From Centrapalus pauciflorus (Eukaryota; Streptophyta; Magnoliopsida; Asterales; Asteraceae), in assembly GCA_020465985.1 (NCBI GenBank), contig JAANYP010004256.1, positions 248,001-312,000 of the forward strand: 64,000 nt of DNA. The letters are read 5' to 3'. The position numbers and the translations under genes are program-made. The notes beneath the pieces were generated by a model. It made no database searches and had not been told where the DNA came from. It saw nothing but the letters and a program-made list of their open reading frames with translations. Every line of letters starts with the position of its first letter. The first letter of the stretch is position 1. Shown in pieces: positions 53,648 to 63,715 of this stretch.

Positions 53648-54032
53648 GACTAATTCACTGAATCGAGTCGTTAATCAATCAAGGTCTGGACCTCAACAAC
53701 AATATAGGAGCACAACACCTAGCAGAGCATACACTCCAATTAGGTCACACACTCCTATTAGACATCACACACCGGTTAGAGCTCAGGGATCTTAATCTGA
53801 AATGCAATATAATCGGAATTATTCAAGAGCTCCACAACAAATGCCTACTCAAAGGCAAAGAGTGAATTTACATCACTCGGCACCACAACAAACTCCTGTT
53901 CAACGACCCAAGTCATCTGAAAGGCGAGATGGGTATTTGAAAGAGTTTAAGTATGTGGACGAGAATGGTATAACCACGTCAGTTATGGCTTGGGTTCCCC
54001 GTGATAACTAACCTATTTTCTTTCATGTGCAG
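52688..54032 (+). other. Candidate spliceosomal intron joining Gag to Pol (element J)
   Basis: Donor CAAAG|GTAAGT, phase 0. Acceptor region CTAACCTATTTTCTTTCATGTGCAG ends at 54032 and is followed by GAG, phase 0 of protease. It contains the frameshift near 53627, the TAA at 53793 and the shared gag stop. It is the equivalent of 4799-6117 in A. Confidence 0.45.
53802..54011 (+). CDS. gag: Gag C-terminal tail (element J)
   Basis: Counterpart of A 5889-6096: RNYSRAPQQMPTQRQRVNL, then RRDGYLKEFKYVDENGI and VPRDN followed by TAA. A nonsense TAA at 53793, where A has CAG, separates it from the preceding tail sequence. The terminal TAA at 54009 is shared with A. Confidence 0.65.
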   Translation: MQYNRNYSRAPQQMPTQRQRVNLHHSAPQQTPVQRPKSSERRDGYLKEFKYVDENGITTSVMAWVPRDN

Positions 54033-54746
54033 GAGATTACCACAGGTCCAAACAACAAATGGTTCGTCGACAGTAGATGCTCCAGGCACATGACAGGGGA
54101 AAGAAGTCTCCTTACAGACTTCAAGGGTGGGAATCGGGGATTTGTATCATTCGCGGGAAATAAAGGAGGAAACATCACGGGTACTGGAGTGGTCACTAAT
54201 GGGATGATCAAGCTGGATCAAGTTTATCACGTTGATAAACTGGTTCACAATCTCATTAGTGTGTCTCAAATCTGTGACAAGAAGAATTCAGTGTTGTTCA
54301 CTGACACTGAAGCGTTAGTGCTGAAACCGGGGTTCAAGATTCCTGAAGAGTGGATATTAATGCGGGCACCAAGGAAGAATGACTTGTACATGCTCGATAT
54401 GAACAAGCCGGAATCTTCGATGGGTCCGATCTGCTTATTGTCTAAAGCTTCGGAGACTGAATCAGTGTTGTGGCACAGACGCATGGCACACTTGCACCTA
54501 AGAAAAATGAACTATATAACGAAAAATGGGTTGGTGCAAGGTGTGCCTATGAAGATTTTTCAGTTTGAGGACAAGTGTCTACCATGCAAGAAGGGCAAAC
54601 AACATAAGAAGGCATACAAGTCCAAGACTCAGAACTCCATCACTACCACATTCGATTTGCTGCATATAGACCTCTTCGGACCAATCAACAAAAGGAGTAT
54701 AGGTGGTAGTTGGTATTGTTCAGTTATCACTGACGATTACTCATGA
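54027..54746 (+). CDS. pol: Pol: protease, GAG-pre-integrase, start of integrase (element J)
   Basis: Open from just after the gag stop. WFVDSRCSRHMTG: the protease active site reads DSR where A reads DSG, so the catalytic Gly has been replaced and protease activity is doubtful. LWHRRMAHLHL and CLPCKKGKQH form the zinc module; DLFGPI and TDDYS follow. It closes at TGA 54744 (A has CGT), a nonsense mutation inside integrase. Confidence 0.85.
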   Translation: MQEITTGPNNKWFVDSRCSRHMTGERSLLTDFKGGNRGFVSFAGNKGGNITGTGVVTNGMIKLDQVYHVDKLVHNLISVSQICDKKNSVLFTDTEALVLKPGFKIPEEWILMRAPRKNDLYMLDMNKPESSMGPICLLSKASETESVLWHRRMAHLHLRKMNYITKNGLVQGVPMKIFQFEDKCLPCKKGKQHKKAYKSKTQNSITTTFDLLHIDLFGPINKRSIGGSWYCSVITDDYS

Positions 54747-55115
54747 TTTTCTTGGGTTTTCTTTCTAGATACAAAGGACGAGACGACATCCAAGCTCATC
54801 GGGTTCTTAGACCAAGTGGAGAATTCCTATGGAACACGGGTTAAAAGGCTTCGTAGTGATAATGGAACTGAATTTAAAAACACTGTAATTGGTGTATATT
54901 GCCTATCAAAGGGCATAGTGCATCAATTTAGTGCACCCTATGAGCCACAACAAAATGGGGTGGCCGAACGAAAGAACAGGACATTGATTGAGGCAGCTAG
55001 GACTATGCTTTCAATCAAAGCTTCCTACCATGTTTTGGGGGGAAGCAGTGAATACCGCATGTCATATTTTAAACCGGGTCCTAACTGTCAAATCTTTGAA
55101 CAAAACCTGTTATGA
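54747..55115 (+). pseudogene. pol: Pol: integrase core (element J)
   Basis: Same frame as 54027-54746 after the TGA. LRSDNGTEFKN and PYEPQQNGVAERKNRTLIE carry the second and third catalytic positions. The frame is lost near 55012, where two bases are missing (CTTTCAATCAAAG versus A CTTTCGGATTCAAAG), and the remaining open codons to 55115 are out of frame. Confidence 0.8.
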
Positions 55116-55887
55116 AATTTTGAATAAACGGCCACCTAATTTAACTGGCTTCGAACCGTTTGGGGTACCATGTACTTTATTACGAACAAAACATCAACCT
55201 AAGTTTGGTGAAAAGGCTGACGAAGGATACTTCCTAGGTTATGTGCCGAACTCACCAAAGAAACGGGTTTTTAACAAAACAAATGGTACAGTAGAGATTG
55301 TGTATAACATTGAAGTCACAAGTTATACACATGAACCCCAAACAGGTCCGGAATGGATATTTGACTATTATAAATTGTTTGAATCATTTAACATTCCTTT
55401 GGATGAAAATGCAGGTACGATCGAAAAGGACATGGCAACGTTGAATCTGAATGACGATGGTCATACCTTTCCGAGGACTACATTTCAATCCACATCCGAG
55501 CCTAATTCGACTGAAGATGGATCTCCAGAAGTCACTGATCCAGAAGCACCTTCAACGGAGAATCAAACTCAGACAACAAATTCCAACTCTGAGGAAACTG
55601 TCCACGAGGAGGAAAATGTGGAATCTGAGGATGTTCCCCCATTAGGTGAAATAGGATCTAACTTAGGAGATAATCTGAGAGTTGACGAGATAGAGACATC
55701 TAGGATCAACAAGAACCATCCTATAGAAAACATCATAGGAAATCCTAATGAGGGTGTGAGGACTAGGAGTAGTTTAAATAACAACACTGTGTTGTTGTCG
55801 ATGATAAATGACTCCGAGGCCTATCATACCTGCCTCTATTCTTGTTTCATCTCGCAAGTAGTGCCGAAAATGTGCAAATGGCACTAA
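55020..55887 (+). CDS. pol: Pol: integrase C-terminus and linker (element J)
   Basis: Open from 54988, in the correct phase from about 55015 (KLPTMFWGEAVNTACHILN, then GFEPFGVPC, GYFLGYVPN). An acidic linker rich in Glu/Asn/Ser follows, then RTRSS. The frame ends at 55887 because one A is missing in the AAAA run near 55865 (CCGAAAATG versus A CCCAAAAATG). Confidence 0.8.
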
Positions 55888-57398
55888 AGGATAACTCCTG
55901 GGTTGAAGCGATGCAGGAAGAACTCTCTCAGTTTAGGAAACTAGAAGTGTGGGAGTTAGTTCCATTACCTGAAGGGGAAATTGCCATAGGAACCAAATGG
56001 GTTTTTAAGTGCAAAAGAGACGATCGGGGTATAGTCACTCGCAACAAGGCTAGGCTAGTTATAAAGGGTTTCAACCAAGAGGAGGGAATCGATTATAATG
56101 AGGTGTTTGCGCCAGTAGCAAGGCTGGAAGCCATTAGGTTGTTTCTGGATTTTGCTTCCTTTAAGGGCTTTAAGGTATATCAACTAGATGTTAAGAGTGC
56201 TTTCCTCTATGGGAAAGTGAAGGAACTGGTGTATGTAGAACAACCGCCTGGATTTACAGATCCAAAATATCCAGACAGAGTATATCGATTAGATAAGGCT
56301 CTGTATGGATTGCATCAAGCACCAAGGGCGTGGTACGAGACTTTATCCAACCATCTGTTAGAGAACGAGTTTGAAGGGGGTAGGATAGATAGTACGCTGT
56401 TCGTTAAGAGAAAGGGAGAACACTTCATCTTGGTACAAGTGTACGTCGATGATATCATCTTTGGATCATCAAACGAACAAATGTGCAAAGATTTTGAAAA
56501 GGTGATGAAGTCAAAATTCGAGATGAGTGCAATGGGTGAGTTGAATTTCTTTTTGGGGTTGGAAGTTGACCAGAAGAAGGAAGGAATGTTTATCCATCAG
56601 ACGAAGTATGTCTATGACATATTAGAGCGCTTCGGGATGGAAGGGACGAAACTGACAGCCCATTTCAGCACGCCGATTCAAGTGAATCACAATCTCGAAC
56701 CGGGTACTGAAAGTGATACAGATGTGGATCCGACGTTATATCGGGCCATGATTGGATCACTTATGTATTTAACTGCTTCAAGACCTGACATCATGTTTGC
56801 TGTGTGTATTTGTGCTAGGTTTCAAGCTAATCCGAAGGAGATGCACATGAAAGCTGTGAAGCGGATTCTACGATACCTCAAGTCGAAACCGAAGTTGGGA
56901 CTTTGGTATCACGCGCAGGGAGATCTAGAGTTGGAGGCGTTCATGGATTCTGACTATGGAGGATGCAGCTTGACGCGCAAGTCAACAACTGGAGGTTGTC
57001 AATTCCTAGGAGGGAGACTGGTTTCCTGGCAATGCAAGAAACAGACGTCGGTAGCCGTATCAACGTGCGAGGCCGAGTATGTTGCTGCTGGTAGTTGCTG
57101 CTCACAAGTTCTATGGATACAACAACAATATCGGGATTACGGTTTGGCTTACACTCAAACTCCCATTAGGAAAGATAACCAATCTACAATTGCTATAACA
57201 AATAATCCAGTTAAACACAGTAAAACAAAGCACATAGACATAAGGCATCATTTTATTCGTGATTGTGCTGAAAAGAACTTAATCAAATTGGTAAAAGTGG
57301 CAACGGACGATAATAATGCTGATTCATTTACCAAAGCCTTTGATAAGTCACGGTTTGAATATTTGATTCAACTAAATGGAATGCGCAACCCAGAGTAA
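55866..57398 (+). CDS. pol: Pol: reverse transcriptase and RNase H (element J)
   Basis: Open from 55842; the relevant phase starts at about 55866 (VQMALKDNSWVEAM). RT motifs KWVFKCKRDDRG, QLDVKSAFLYG and YVDDIIFGSS (catalytic DD), then RNase H DSDYGGC, CEAEYVAAG and KHIDIRHHFIRD. It ends at TAA 57396, at the same residues as A. All signature residues are present, so the RT/RNase H domain itself looks intact. Confidence 0.92.
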   Translation, partial: ENVQMALKDNSWVEAMQEELSQFRKLEVWELVPLPEGEIAIGTKWVFKCKRDDRGIVTRNKARLVIKGFNQEEGIDYNEVFAPVARLEAIRLFLDFASFKGFKVYQLDVKSAFLYGKVKELVYVEQPPGFTDPKYPDRVYRLDKALYGLHQAPRAWYETLSNHLLENEFEGGRIDSTLFVKRKGEHFILVQVYVDDIIFGSSNEQMCKDFEKVMKSKFEMSAMGELNFFLGLEVDQKKEGMFIHQTKYVYDILERFGMEGTKLTAHFSTPIQVNHNLEPGTESDTDVDPTLYRAMIGSLMYLTASRPDIMFAVCICARFQANPKEMHMKAVKRILRYLKSKPKLGLWYHAQGDLELEAFMDSDYGGCSLTRKSTTGGCQFLGGRLVSWQCKKQTSVAVSTCEAEYVAAGSCCSQVLWIQQQYRDYGLAYTQTPIRKDNQSTIAITNNPVKHSKTKHIDIRHHFIRDCAEKNLIKLVKVATDDNNADSFTKAFDKSRFEYLIQLNGMRNPE

Positions 57399-59526
57399 AT
57401 TGACCTTAGTAGAAGTTTTATTTTCTTTTATAGCTGTAGTCTTTCTTTCTTTTTATAGAAAGTTTGCCAAATTAGGTTAGTTTCTATTTTTAGGAAGTTA
57501 GTAGGTTATATTCTTTTATTGCTATTTCTTATGAAAATCAAAAGAAAAAAGAGAGAAAACCATAAAAAATTCAAAAAAAAAGAGAATATCAGAAAAAGAG
57601 TTAAGTCTTAGATGCATAGGTTCAAAGTGACGAAAATTAGCACAGTCGTTACAAACTATAAGTGTTTAGGCTTTCACACATAATGCACCTAAAATTCTAA
57701 AGTGTTATACTTTATTTTAGTTTGATGTGTTGGTAGGCATAATACAAATAGGGAGTCCCAAGGCTAATAAAATGTTCAGGAAAAAGTCAAACGTGTCACT
57801 AACTTAGATGTATGACCAATCGGTCTTAATTTTATGTACGAGTCATACAAACTTTGAGTCTAAATGAGGTATGCATACTTTCTGGGGATGTATAGCAACA
57901 TCAAATACATCTTAAAATGGAAAGCGTAGAAAAAATCATAAAGAATTGAGAGTCAAAAACATGTAACTCTGTTGTACGTAAGTACAGACCTGTTGCCTCT
58001 GTTTTGATTCGGGTTAGCAAGATAAGTCGCTTTGTTGTACGTCGGTACAGACCTGTCACCGCTGTCTTGCTAGCTTTAAAAATAAACCTTAAGTCAAACT
58101 AAGACACTTTGTTGTATGTAAATACAGACCTGTGTCCGATGTTTGTCTTTTAAAGAAAGTTTGCAAATACCAAAAAGTTAGAATCATTGTCTGTATGCCT
58201 TGATCATAAAAGTATGTCTATGTCTGAGTCACGTAAGATAATTTCATGATAAATAAAAATGCCAAGGGATATTTCGAAGTGTAGCATGTTTAAAGGGGTA
58301 AATACCAACAATCGGCTAAACGGGTATGTCACGCCAAACAATCAAAGGAATCAAAAATTCCTAAGTGTGAAAGTTTAAGTACTGAAAGTGAGTATCTGAC
58401 ACCGCTATCTGATTGAACCTTTCTTTGACTATGCTCGTCAAAAATAATTTGTTAAGTGTTTAGCATAGGTTGTAAATTTTAATAAACGTAGTTTAAGTCT
58501 AAGTTAAATTTTTGTTCAAAATTTTAAAATTTTATTTTTACTTATTTTATTTTTACTTTTATTTTATTTTATTTTATTTTATTTTACTTAGGAAAAAGGT
58601 CAAAAATTACTGAGGGTGCATTCATAGTTGAATAAAATAAACATTCCGTGAAAATCTTGTGCTTAGTGTAAAAGATTTGGCATAGTTACACAATAAGGTT
58701 GAAAATGTTGAATTTATTTCAAAAATTTTTGAAATTTTCAAAGTTTCGGGAGTGAATTCGAGTTTAAACTAAACTCGAAAATAGCAGGGCTCGAATCTGT
58801 CAGTAGATTCGAACCTGGCAGTAAACTCGAATGTTGGTGGTATAAATAGGTCAACAGTGATGGTCATTAATTTCACCTGTTTTCGAATCTATTCTCTCGA
58901 GTTTGTCATTGGCGATTTCGAATCTATTCTCACGAGTTTGTCGTTTTCAAGAAATCAACTATTTGTCGAGTTTCTGTCCGTGTGGGTTCGATGCTACCCG
59001 TAGATCTAGGTATAACCAAGTGGATTGTACAAGATTTAGGTAGTATTATACTCCATTTAGGCCAAAATCATTAGATTTTGAAGTTTTATTGGTAGAAAGT
59101 TTGTTTTTCAAAATTACAAACTTTGAACCGGTGAAAAGTCAAATTAACTACTAATATCATTGATTAGAACCTAGTAGGACTAATAGATGTGACTTTCTGA
59201 GTCCAAAATGGTTAAAATCATGGTTTTTAGTGATGATGGTGGCCGACTCATTCGAATCTGTTCATGGGCTGTTTCGAGTTTGTCAGTAAACTCGAATTGG
59301 TCATTAAACTCGAATGGTACATCAAACTCGAATATATGGTCATTCGGATCTGATTTTCGAGTTTGTCATTTCATTTGAATTATTCAATTTAAATTTTAAT
59401 TAAACTTGTAGAAATTCATAAGTGTTGGATTTTGTCCTTATACAAGTTCAAAATAAAACAAATTTGAATTTAAACAAGTTTATTCATTTTTAATAATTCT
59501 AATATGTTATTTGATATATTGTGCAG
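57399..59526 (+). other. Conserved non-coding region between pol and ORF3 (element J)
   Basis: Colinear with A 9484-11689: purine runs at 57540-57600, GACGAAAATTAGCAC at 57630, stem-loop triplet, TTTTA tract at 58530-58590, CGAATCT/CGAGTTT word clusters at 58750-59370, and acceptor-like TTGTGCAG ending at 59526. The spacer is nearly as well kept as the coding parts in its first kilobase. Confidence 0.7.
57956..58149 (+). other. Triplet of stem-loops (element J)
   Basis: Hairpin 1: AAAACA 57956-57961 with TGTTTT 58000-58005. Hairpin 2: TAGCAAGA 58015-58022 with TCTTGCTA 58065-58072. Hairpin 3: AAGTCAAAC 58091-58099 with GTTTGTCTT 58141-58149 (one mismatch), and GACAC 58103-58107 with GTGTC 58132-58136 inside. 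In hairpin 2 an added A on one side relative to A is matched by an added T on the other. Confidence 0.75.
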
Positions 59527-59528
59527 AC

Positions 59529-60554
59529 ATGGCGGATAGAGTATTTGTTCCGAAGCATAATATGGTCATTTCCCCTGACCATGCTATCCCTGAAGCGCAG
59601 GCTTTCCGCCAGATGGTGGATTTCTTGGTGGAGTCCAGAATCTCATATGCACTGTCTCATAACATCCAAATTGTCATTCCGTACGTGCGACAATTCTATG
59701 ACCATTTGCATGTCAATTGCACTGTCACTCTGACAGTTCTTAGGACAAGGATTGCTGGTAATCCTTTGGTGTTTTCTGCTGATATTCTTCGTCAAGTGCT
59801 TCAATTGGGCACTCAGGAGCAGAAAGATGGGCCTATTGATTTCCAATTATCAATCAGGCAGGCTGCATTTGCAAGAATGGGCTATAGTTTAGATGTTACT
59901 AAGACATAATATATGAAGAGTGGGCTAATTGGACAATGCTGATATCTCGCGCATGTATTCATGGTTTGTTTCGCTGCAAAGAAAGCTGGATTTGATTATA
60001 TAGTTTCGAAGATCCAATCAGGGATGATCGCGCTGGTCTATAATCGGAAGTTTAGTTTTTCAGAGATGTTCTTCTCAGAGTTCGTTCATCAGATAACGGC
60101 TCCGGAGCAGCAAAGATTTCTTCTTTACCCTCGCTTTGTGATGATGCTCATCAGGCACTTCTTGCCAAATCTGCCACCGCAAAATGAAATTCAAAGTGTT
60201 GCGGTAATCGATAAACGCATATTTGCTGATTGTTCAGCTCATAGAGGAAGGTTGGCTATCCCAGTGGAGGGACCTTTTTTTGGTGCTATAATCGACCCGA
60301 ACTTTGTAGCCCCTGAAGATGCCAATTGGGCAGGAGAGGTGCAAGTTCCACTGCGACAGCCACAGCAACAGCGTCAACAACAACAAAGGCCTCAGCAGCA
60401 GAGAAGACGTCAAAGACCATCAGCGAGTCAAATACAGGCAGATAGGCCTTCTACTAGTCAAGTTCAAGAGCCACAAGAGGCTGGTCCTTCGACTGCACCA
60501 CAGGTATCTGCTCCGACAACTGATCAGACATATCAAACGCTGCAAGAGATTTAG
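59529..60554 (+). pseudogene. ORF3 N-terminal domain (element J)
   Basis: ATG 59529 (MADRVFVPKHNMV) matches A 11692. Open to TAA 59907 (A has TCG), then in the same phase a TGA near 59940 and open again 59961-60554 (FMVCFAAKKAGFDYIVSKIQ, FSEMFFSEFVHQITAPE, then a Gln/Arg-rich linker). It ends at TAG 60552, where A has TGG. The conserved hydrophobic block around the FMVCF segment is the longest apolar run, but I judge it too broken by charged residues for a clear membrane anchor. Confidence 0.75.
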
Positions 60555-62546
60555 GCAGCTGGTCCACATGCTAATGAGGAAATAACTGCTGAACTCATTG
60601 AAGATTTATTGGAACCTCCGGAGGGAGAAGTTGACGTTTTTAGACAAATCGATGAATATCAACCTCAGCCAGCAGGTGATGACAAGTCCACATTAGCTAC
60701 AGAATCTGAGGATATGGAGGAAATAGAAATGGAGAAAGAACCAGAAGATCCGTCCATCCACATACGGACTTATGGATCGAGATTAGTGGTAATAAATGAA
60801 GAAGCTACAAAGAGAAGAGAGTCAAGGGAGTCTGATGACTCTGATTTTGAGGAAGAAGACGTTGCCCCGTTGATCACAAGGCAAAGGGCAAAACGGCATC
60901 GATTTATGCAGGGAGCTACCTCAGCTTCTGCTACACAGCCAGAAATACCTCCACCTTCACCCGCTCAATCTACCATTCCACCACAATCACCACCTGTTGA
61001 ACCGTACATTCCATCACCAATCATTCCAACCCCCATACAATCCATACCATCTACTTCATCCACCTTCATGGAGAATCAACGGTTTTCTGAGCTGAAGAGC
61101 AGAGTTGACTTCCAACAAATTCAAATCTTTGGGTTGACAACGGCTCTCGGTGAAATACAAAAGCATAATGCCCAACTAGATATCGAGAATGCCGAGCTGA
61201 AGAAGGTTGTGGGCAAGATTCAGGAAGAAAACTTGGAACTCAAAACCTTTGTTGCTGATCAAGCGGCTGAAATACGATCGATGCGCTCCCTGATTGAGCA
61301 ATTATTGTAAAATCTAAAGGCTCAGGGGGAGACAAGCTGTCAGGATCAAGTAGAGCTGCCCAGGGATGAAGATAATGATGGAGATAATGACGGCAATGAT
61401 CCCAGCGCGCAAAGAGAGAATGAGCCAGTAGATTTTTCTGCTGCTCAGGATGCTGAGATTCAGGGGGAGCCGGGACAGTCAGAAGCTGCGGGAGGTGAAG
61501 CCAGTTCTTCAAAAGCCACAGAGTCGGAGATACACGAAATGATTGAAGCACTAATGGATATCGATGACGACCCTATGGACCTTGGCTTTGATTTTGAGGA
61601 CGAAATGGAGGAGTTAAAAGAAGGAGAATTTGTGCCGGAAGACGTAACAGATTGGAAATCTGATGATGAAGTTTGTGTTGATGAAGATGATGAAGCAGAT
61701 GAGATCATTGTTCAGCAAAACCCCATCACAGATATTTACGTAATGGAAGGAAATCATATGATTGACATAGAAGTGGTAAAAGCTGCTTTAAATGTTGAAT
61801 CAGCAAGTGAAGAACCTGCCAGAGAACTTACTAACGAAGAGAAAAGAAAACTATGGTTTAGGGCAGAGAAAAGAGAGTTGGAGCTGAAAAAGAAGATACG
61901 TGTGCCGGGCACTGGAGAGCTATCAGGAAATATTTTGAGCTGGTTCTTTGATCGGGAATTGCAGCTATTCATCATCAAACGAAAAGATGGTCTCCAGTAT
62001 CTCAGGAAAACTCTGAAGGTGTTCAACTCCTTGCCAAAGATTGAAATAAAGGCGTTAGCTTGGAAGGAGCTTATGAACATCGGGAACGACCCTTATGCTG
62101 AAATAATCTCAAAGATCATAAGAAAAGAAGGGAGGTCTAGGAAGTTCGAACGGCTCAATCCAAGGGTAGGTAAACGAGTAATGGACCATACTCGAATTGA
62201 CCCTCTAACTGGTCGTCCGTGGATGAAAATACAATAAAAACCCATTAGATGTCTGAGAAAGGTTCCTCTCAAGCCAATGCCACAGGACGTCATGAAAACT
62301 CTAAATTGGTGGTATGTGGAAAGTGAGACAGGAGAAGTTGTGATGAAGGATTTCGAAGAAAAGGTGATTCTTAGAGTCTACGATCCCCTTCACCTTGTAA
62401 ACCTTTCTAAAGATGACCTACAAGTGATGCACACTCATAGAATCTCAAGCGACGCTCATATGGATAGCGAGGCTAGGAAATATGAAAATGTAGTTAAAGT
62501 TTGTATCGAGAAAGGTTTGTATGCTGGCAGCTGTCTAAATAAATAA
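60555..62546 (+). pseudogene. ORF3 coiled coil, acidic and C-terminal domains (element J)
   Basis: Open pieces 60609-61310 (IRTYGSRL, VAPLITRQRAKRHRFMQG, coiled coil from about 61070), 61539-62237 (acidic FDFEDEMEELKEGEFVPEDV, then LSWFFDRELQLFIIKRKDG) and 62277-62546 (MPQDVMKTLNWWYVESETGE to the end). Interruptions are TAA 61308 and TAA 62235, single-codon nonsense changes where A has ATG and TAC respectively. A frame change between 61310 and 61539 is also likely. Same domain order as A; function unknown. Confidence 0.75.
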
Positions 62547-62590
62547 ACAAAGTACTTAATCAAATGTGTAAATTGTTAGAAGCTATCGTT

Positions 62591-62601
62591 AAGGGGGAGT
62601 T
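62591..62601 (+). other. Polypurine tract of element J
   Basis: AAGGGGGAGTT directly before the 3' LTR. Confidence 0.9.
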
Positions 62602-63251
62602 TGTTGGTACATCCTGTGTGACGATAGCAGTCTAAGTGGATTGGCATTTTGGTTTAAGTAATACTGCAAAGCATTTGATATAAGTGTTTATATATGTTTG
62701 ATAGTTATTGATTGTATGGTTGAACTTGATGTAATGAATTACATGAAGTTCAAACATAAAGATCAAAGATAAAATCAAACATAAGTTAAAAACATAGGTT
62801 TCAAATATAGGTTTAATATGTGAAAGTCGAATATAGATCAAATTCGAATTCACAAAGTGAACAGGATTCAAATTTATAGTAGATTCGAATGTGTTCCATT
62901 AGGCAGATTCGAGAGTGTCAAGGGGAAAAACTCGAATGGGCCTTGGGCCTGATTCGAGTTTGGCCCATGACAAACTCGAATGGTCATCTATAATTAGGGA
63001 TTAACTCGAATCATTAGCAGACTTTTGCAGTTTTCGTGTGAGTAATTAGCAAAAGGCGATTACGAGTTTATCAGCTTTGTGAGTGTTCTATCGGAGAGAA
63101 TCAGTTAGTAGGTGCATTCGTGTTCGTCCGTACAGCTTGTTGATAGTCTCCGTGTTCCGTGTGAGAGTTGTTTCCGTCAAGCCGTTAACGAGGATTCCGC
63201 ACTCGTTGACGGTCTCGCGTCTAGATAGATCCGTAGTGTGTAGACCTTACA
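62602..63251 (+). repeat. 3' LTR of element J
   Basis: 650 bp, colinear with the 5' LTR except for a 17-bp deletion after GCAAAGCATT. Ends CTTACA. Confidence 0.93.
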
Positions 63252-63256
63252 ATCTC

Positions 63257-63715
63257 TGCCGTAAACTCTTTGGCTCCACAGCCTTTGAAGTTCTTAAATG
63301 ATGTTCTCTTAGATTTTCCAGCTTGAGTACCAGACCCAGTTTTCTTTTACCCAGTCCAAGGTGTCTTATGCTCATTTTCCCCATTACCAGACTTAGATGC
63401 CGCTACCAATTGCTTTATCTCCTGTAGGTCACGCTGATTCTACATCCATCCTTCTGCCATGACATGGCGCATATACCTTGTCACATACTTCATTATACGA
63501 TTCTCTGATGCTATGATTGGGTCTACCTCCTCATCATCATGTTGTTCGTTCTCGGTGTTATCAATGTTTACAGACTCAACATTTACATTCATATTTTTGT
63601 TCACCTGACCTTGGCTAACGTCCTCTTCGACGATGGGCCTGGAATTTAGAATTTTGCGCATTTGATTAATTCTCTTTATCAGGTTACCATTACTAATCAT
63701 ATAAGCTCTTGTCAT
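63257..63715 (-). pseudogene. gag: Gag N-terminus of element G
   Basis: Open stretch 63715-63440 (MTRAYMISNGNLIKRIN, acidic Asn/Glu-rich segment, ENRIMKYVTRYMRHVMAEGWM). After a stop, in the same phase, it continues with a Lys/Gly/Ser-rich segment to 63257, where J is inserted; it resumes at 49844. ATG 63715 is the plausible start because upstream is stop-dense. It is recognised through the continuation, not on its own. Confidence 0.65.

Larger units (their letters stand above)
49845..63251 (+). mobile_element. Ty1/copia retrotransposon J (Sirevirus-like, full length, 13.4 kb)
   Basis: Same family and gene order as A. LTRs 49845-50511 (667 bp) and 62602-63251 (650 bp). The difference is a 17-bp deletion in the 3' LTR at the GCATTTGATAT junction, and I count about a dozen substitutions, so it is older than A. 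Flanks GTCTC (49840-49844) and ATCTC (63252-63256) agree at four of five bases. Inserted into G gag. Several nonsense codons and frameshifts in gag, pol and ORF3. Confidence 0.93.
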
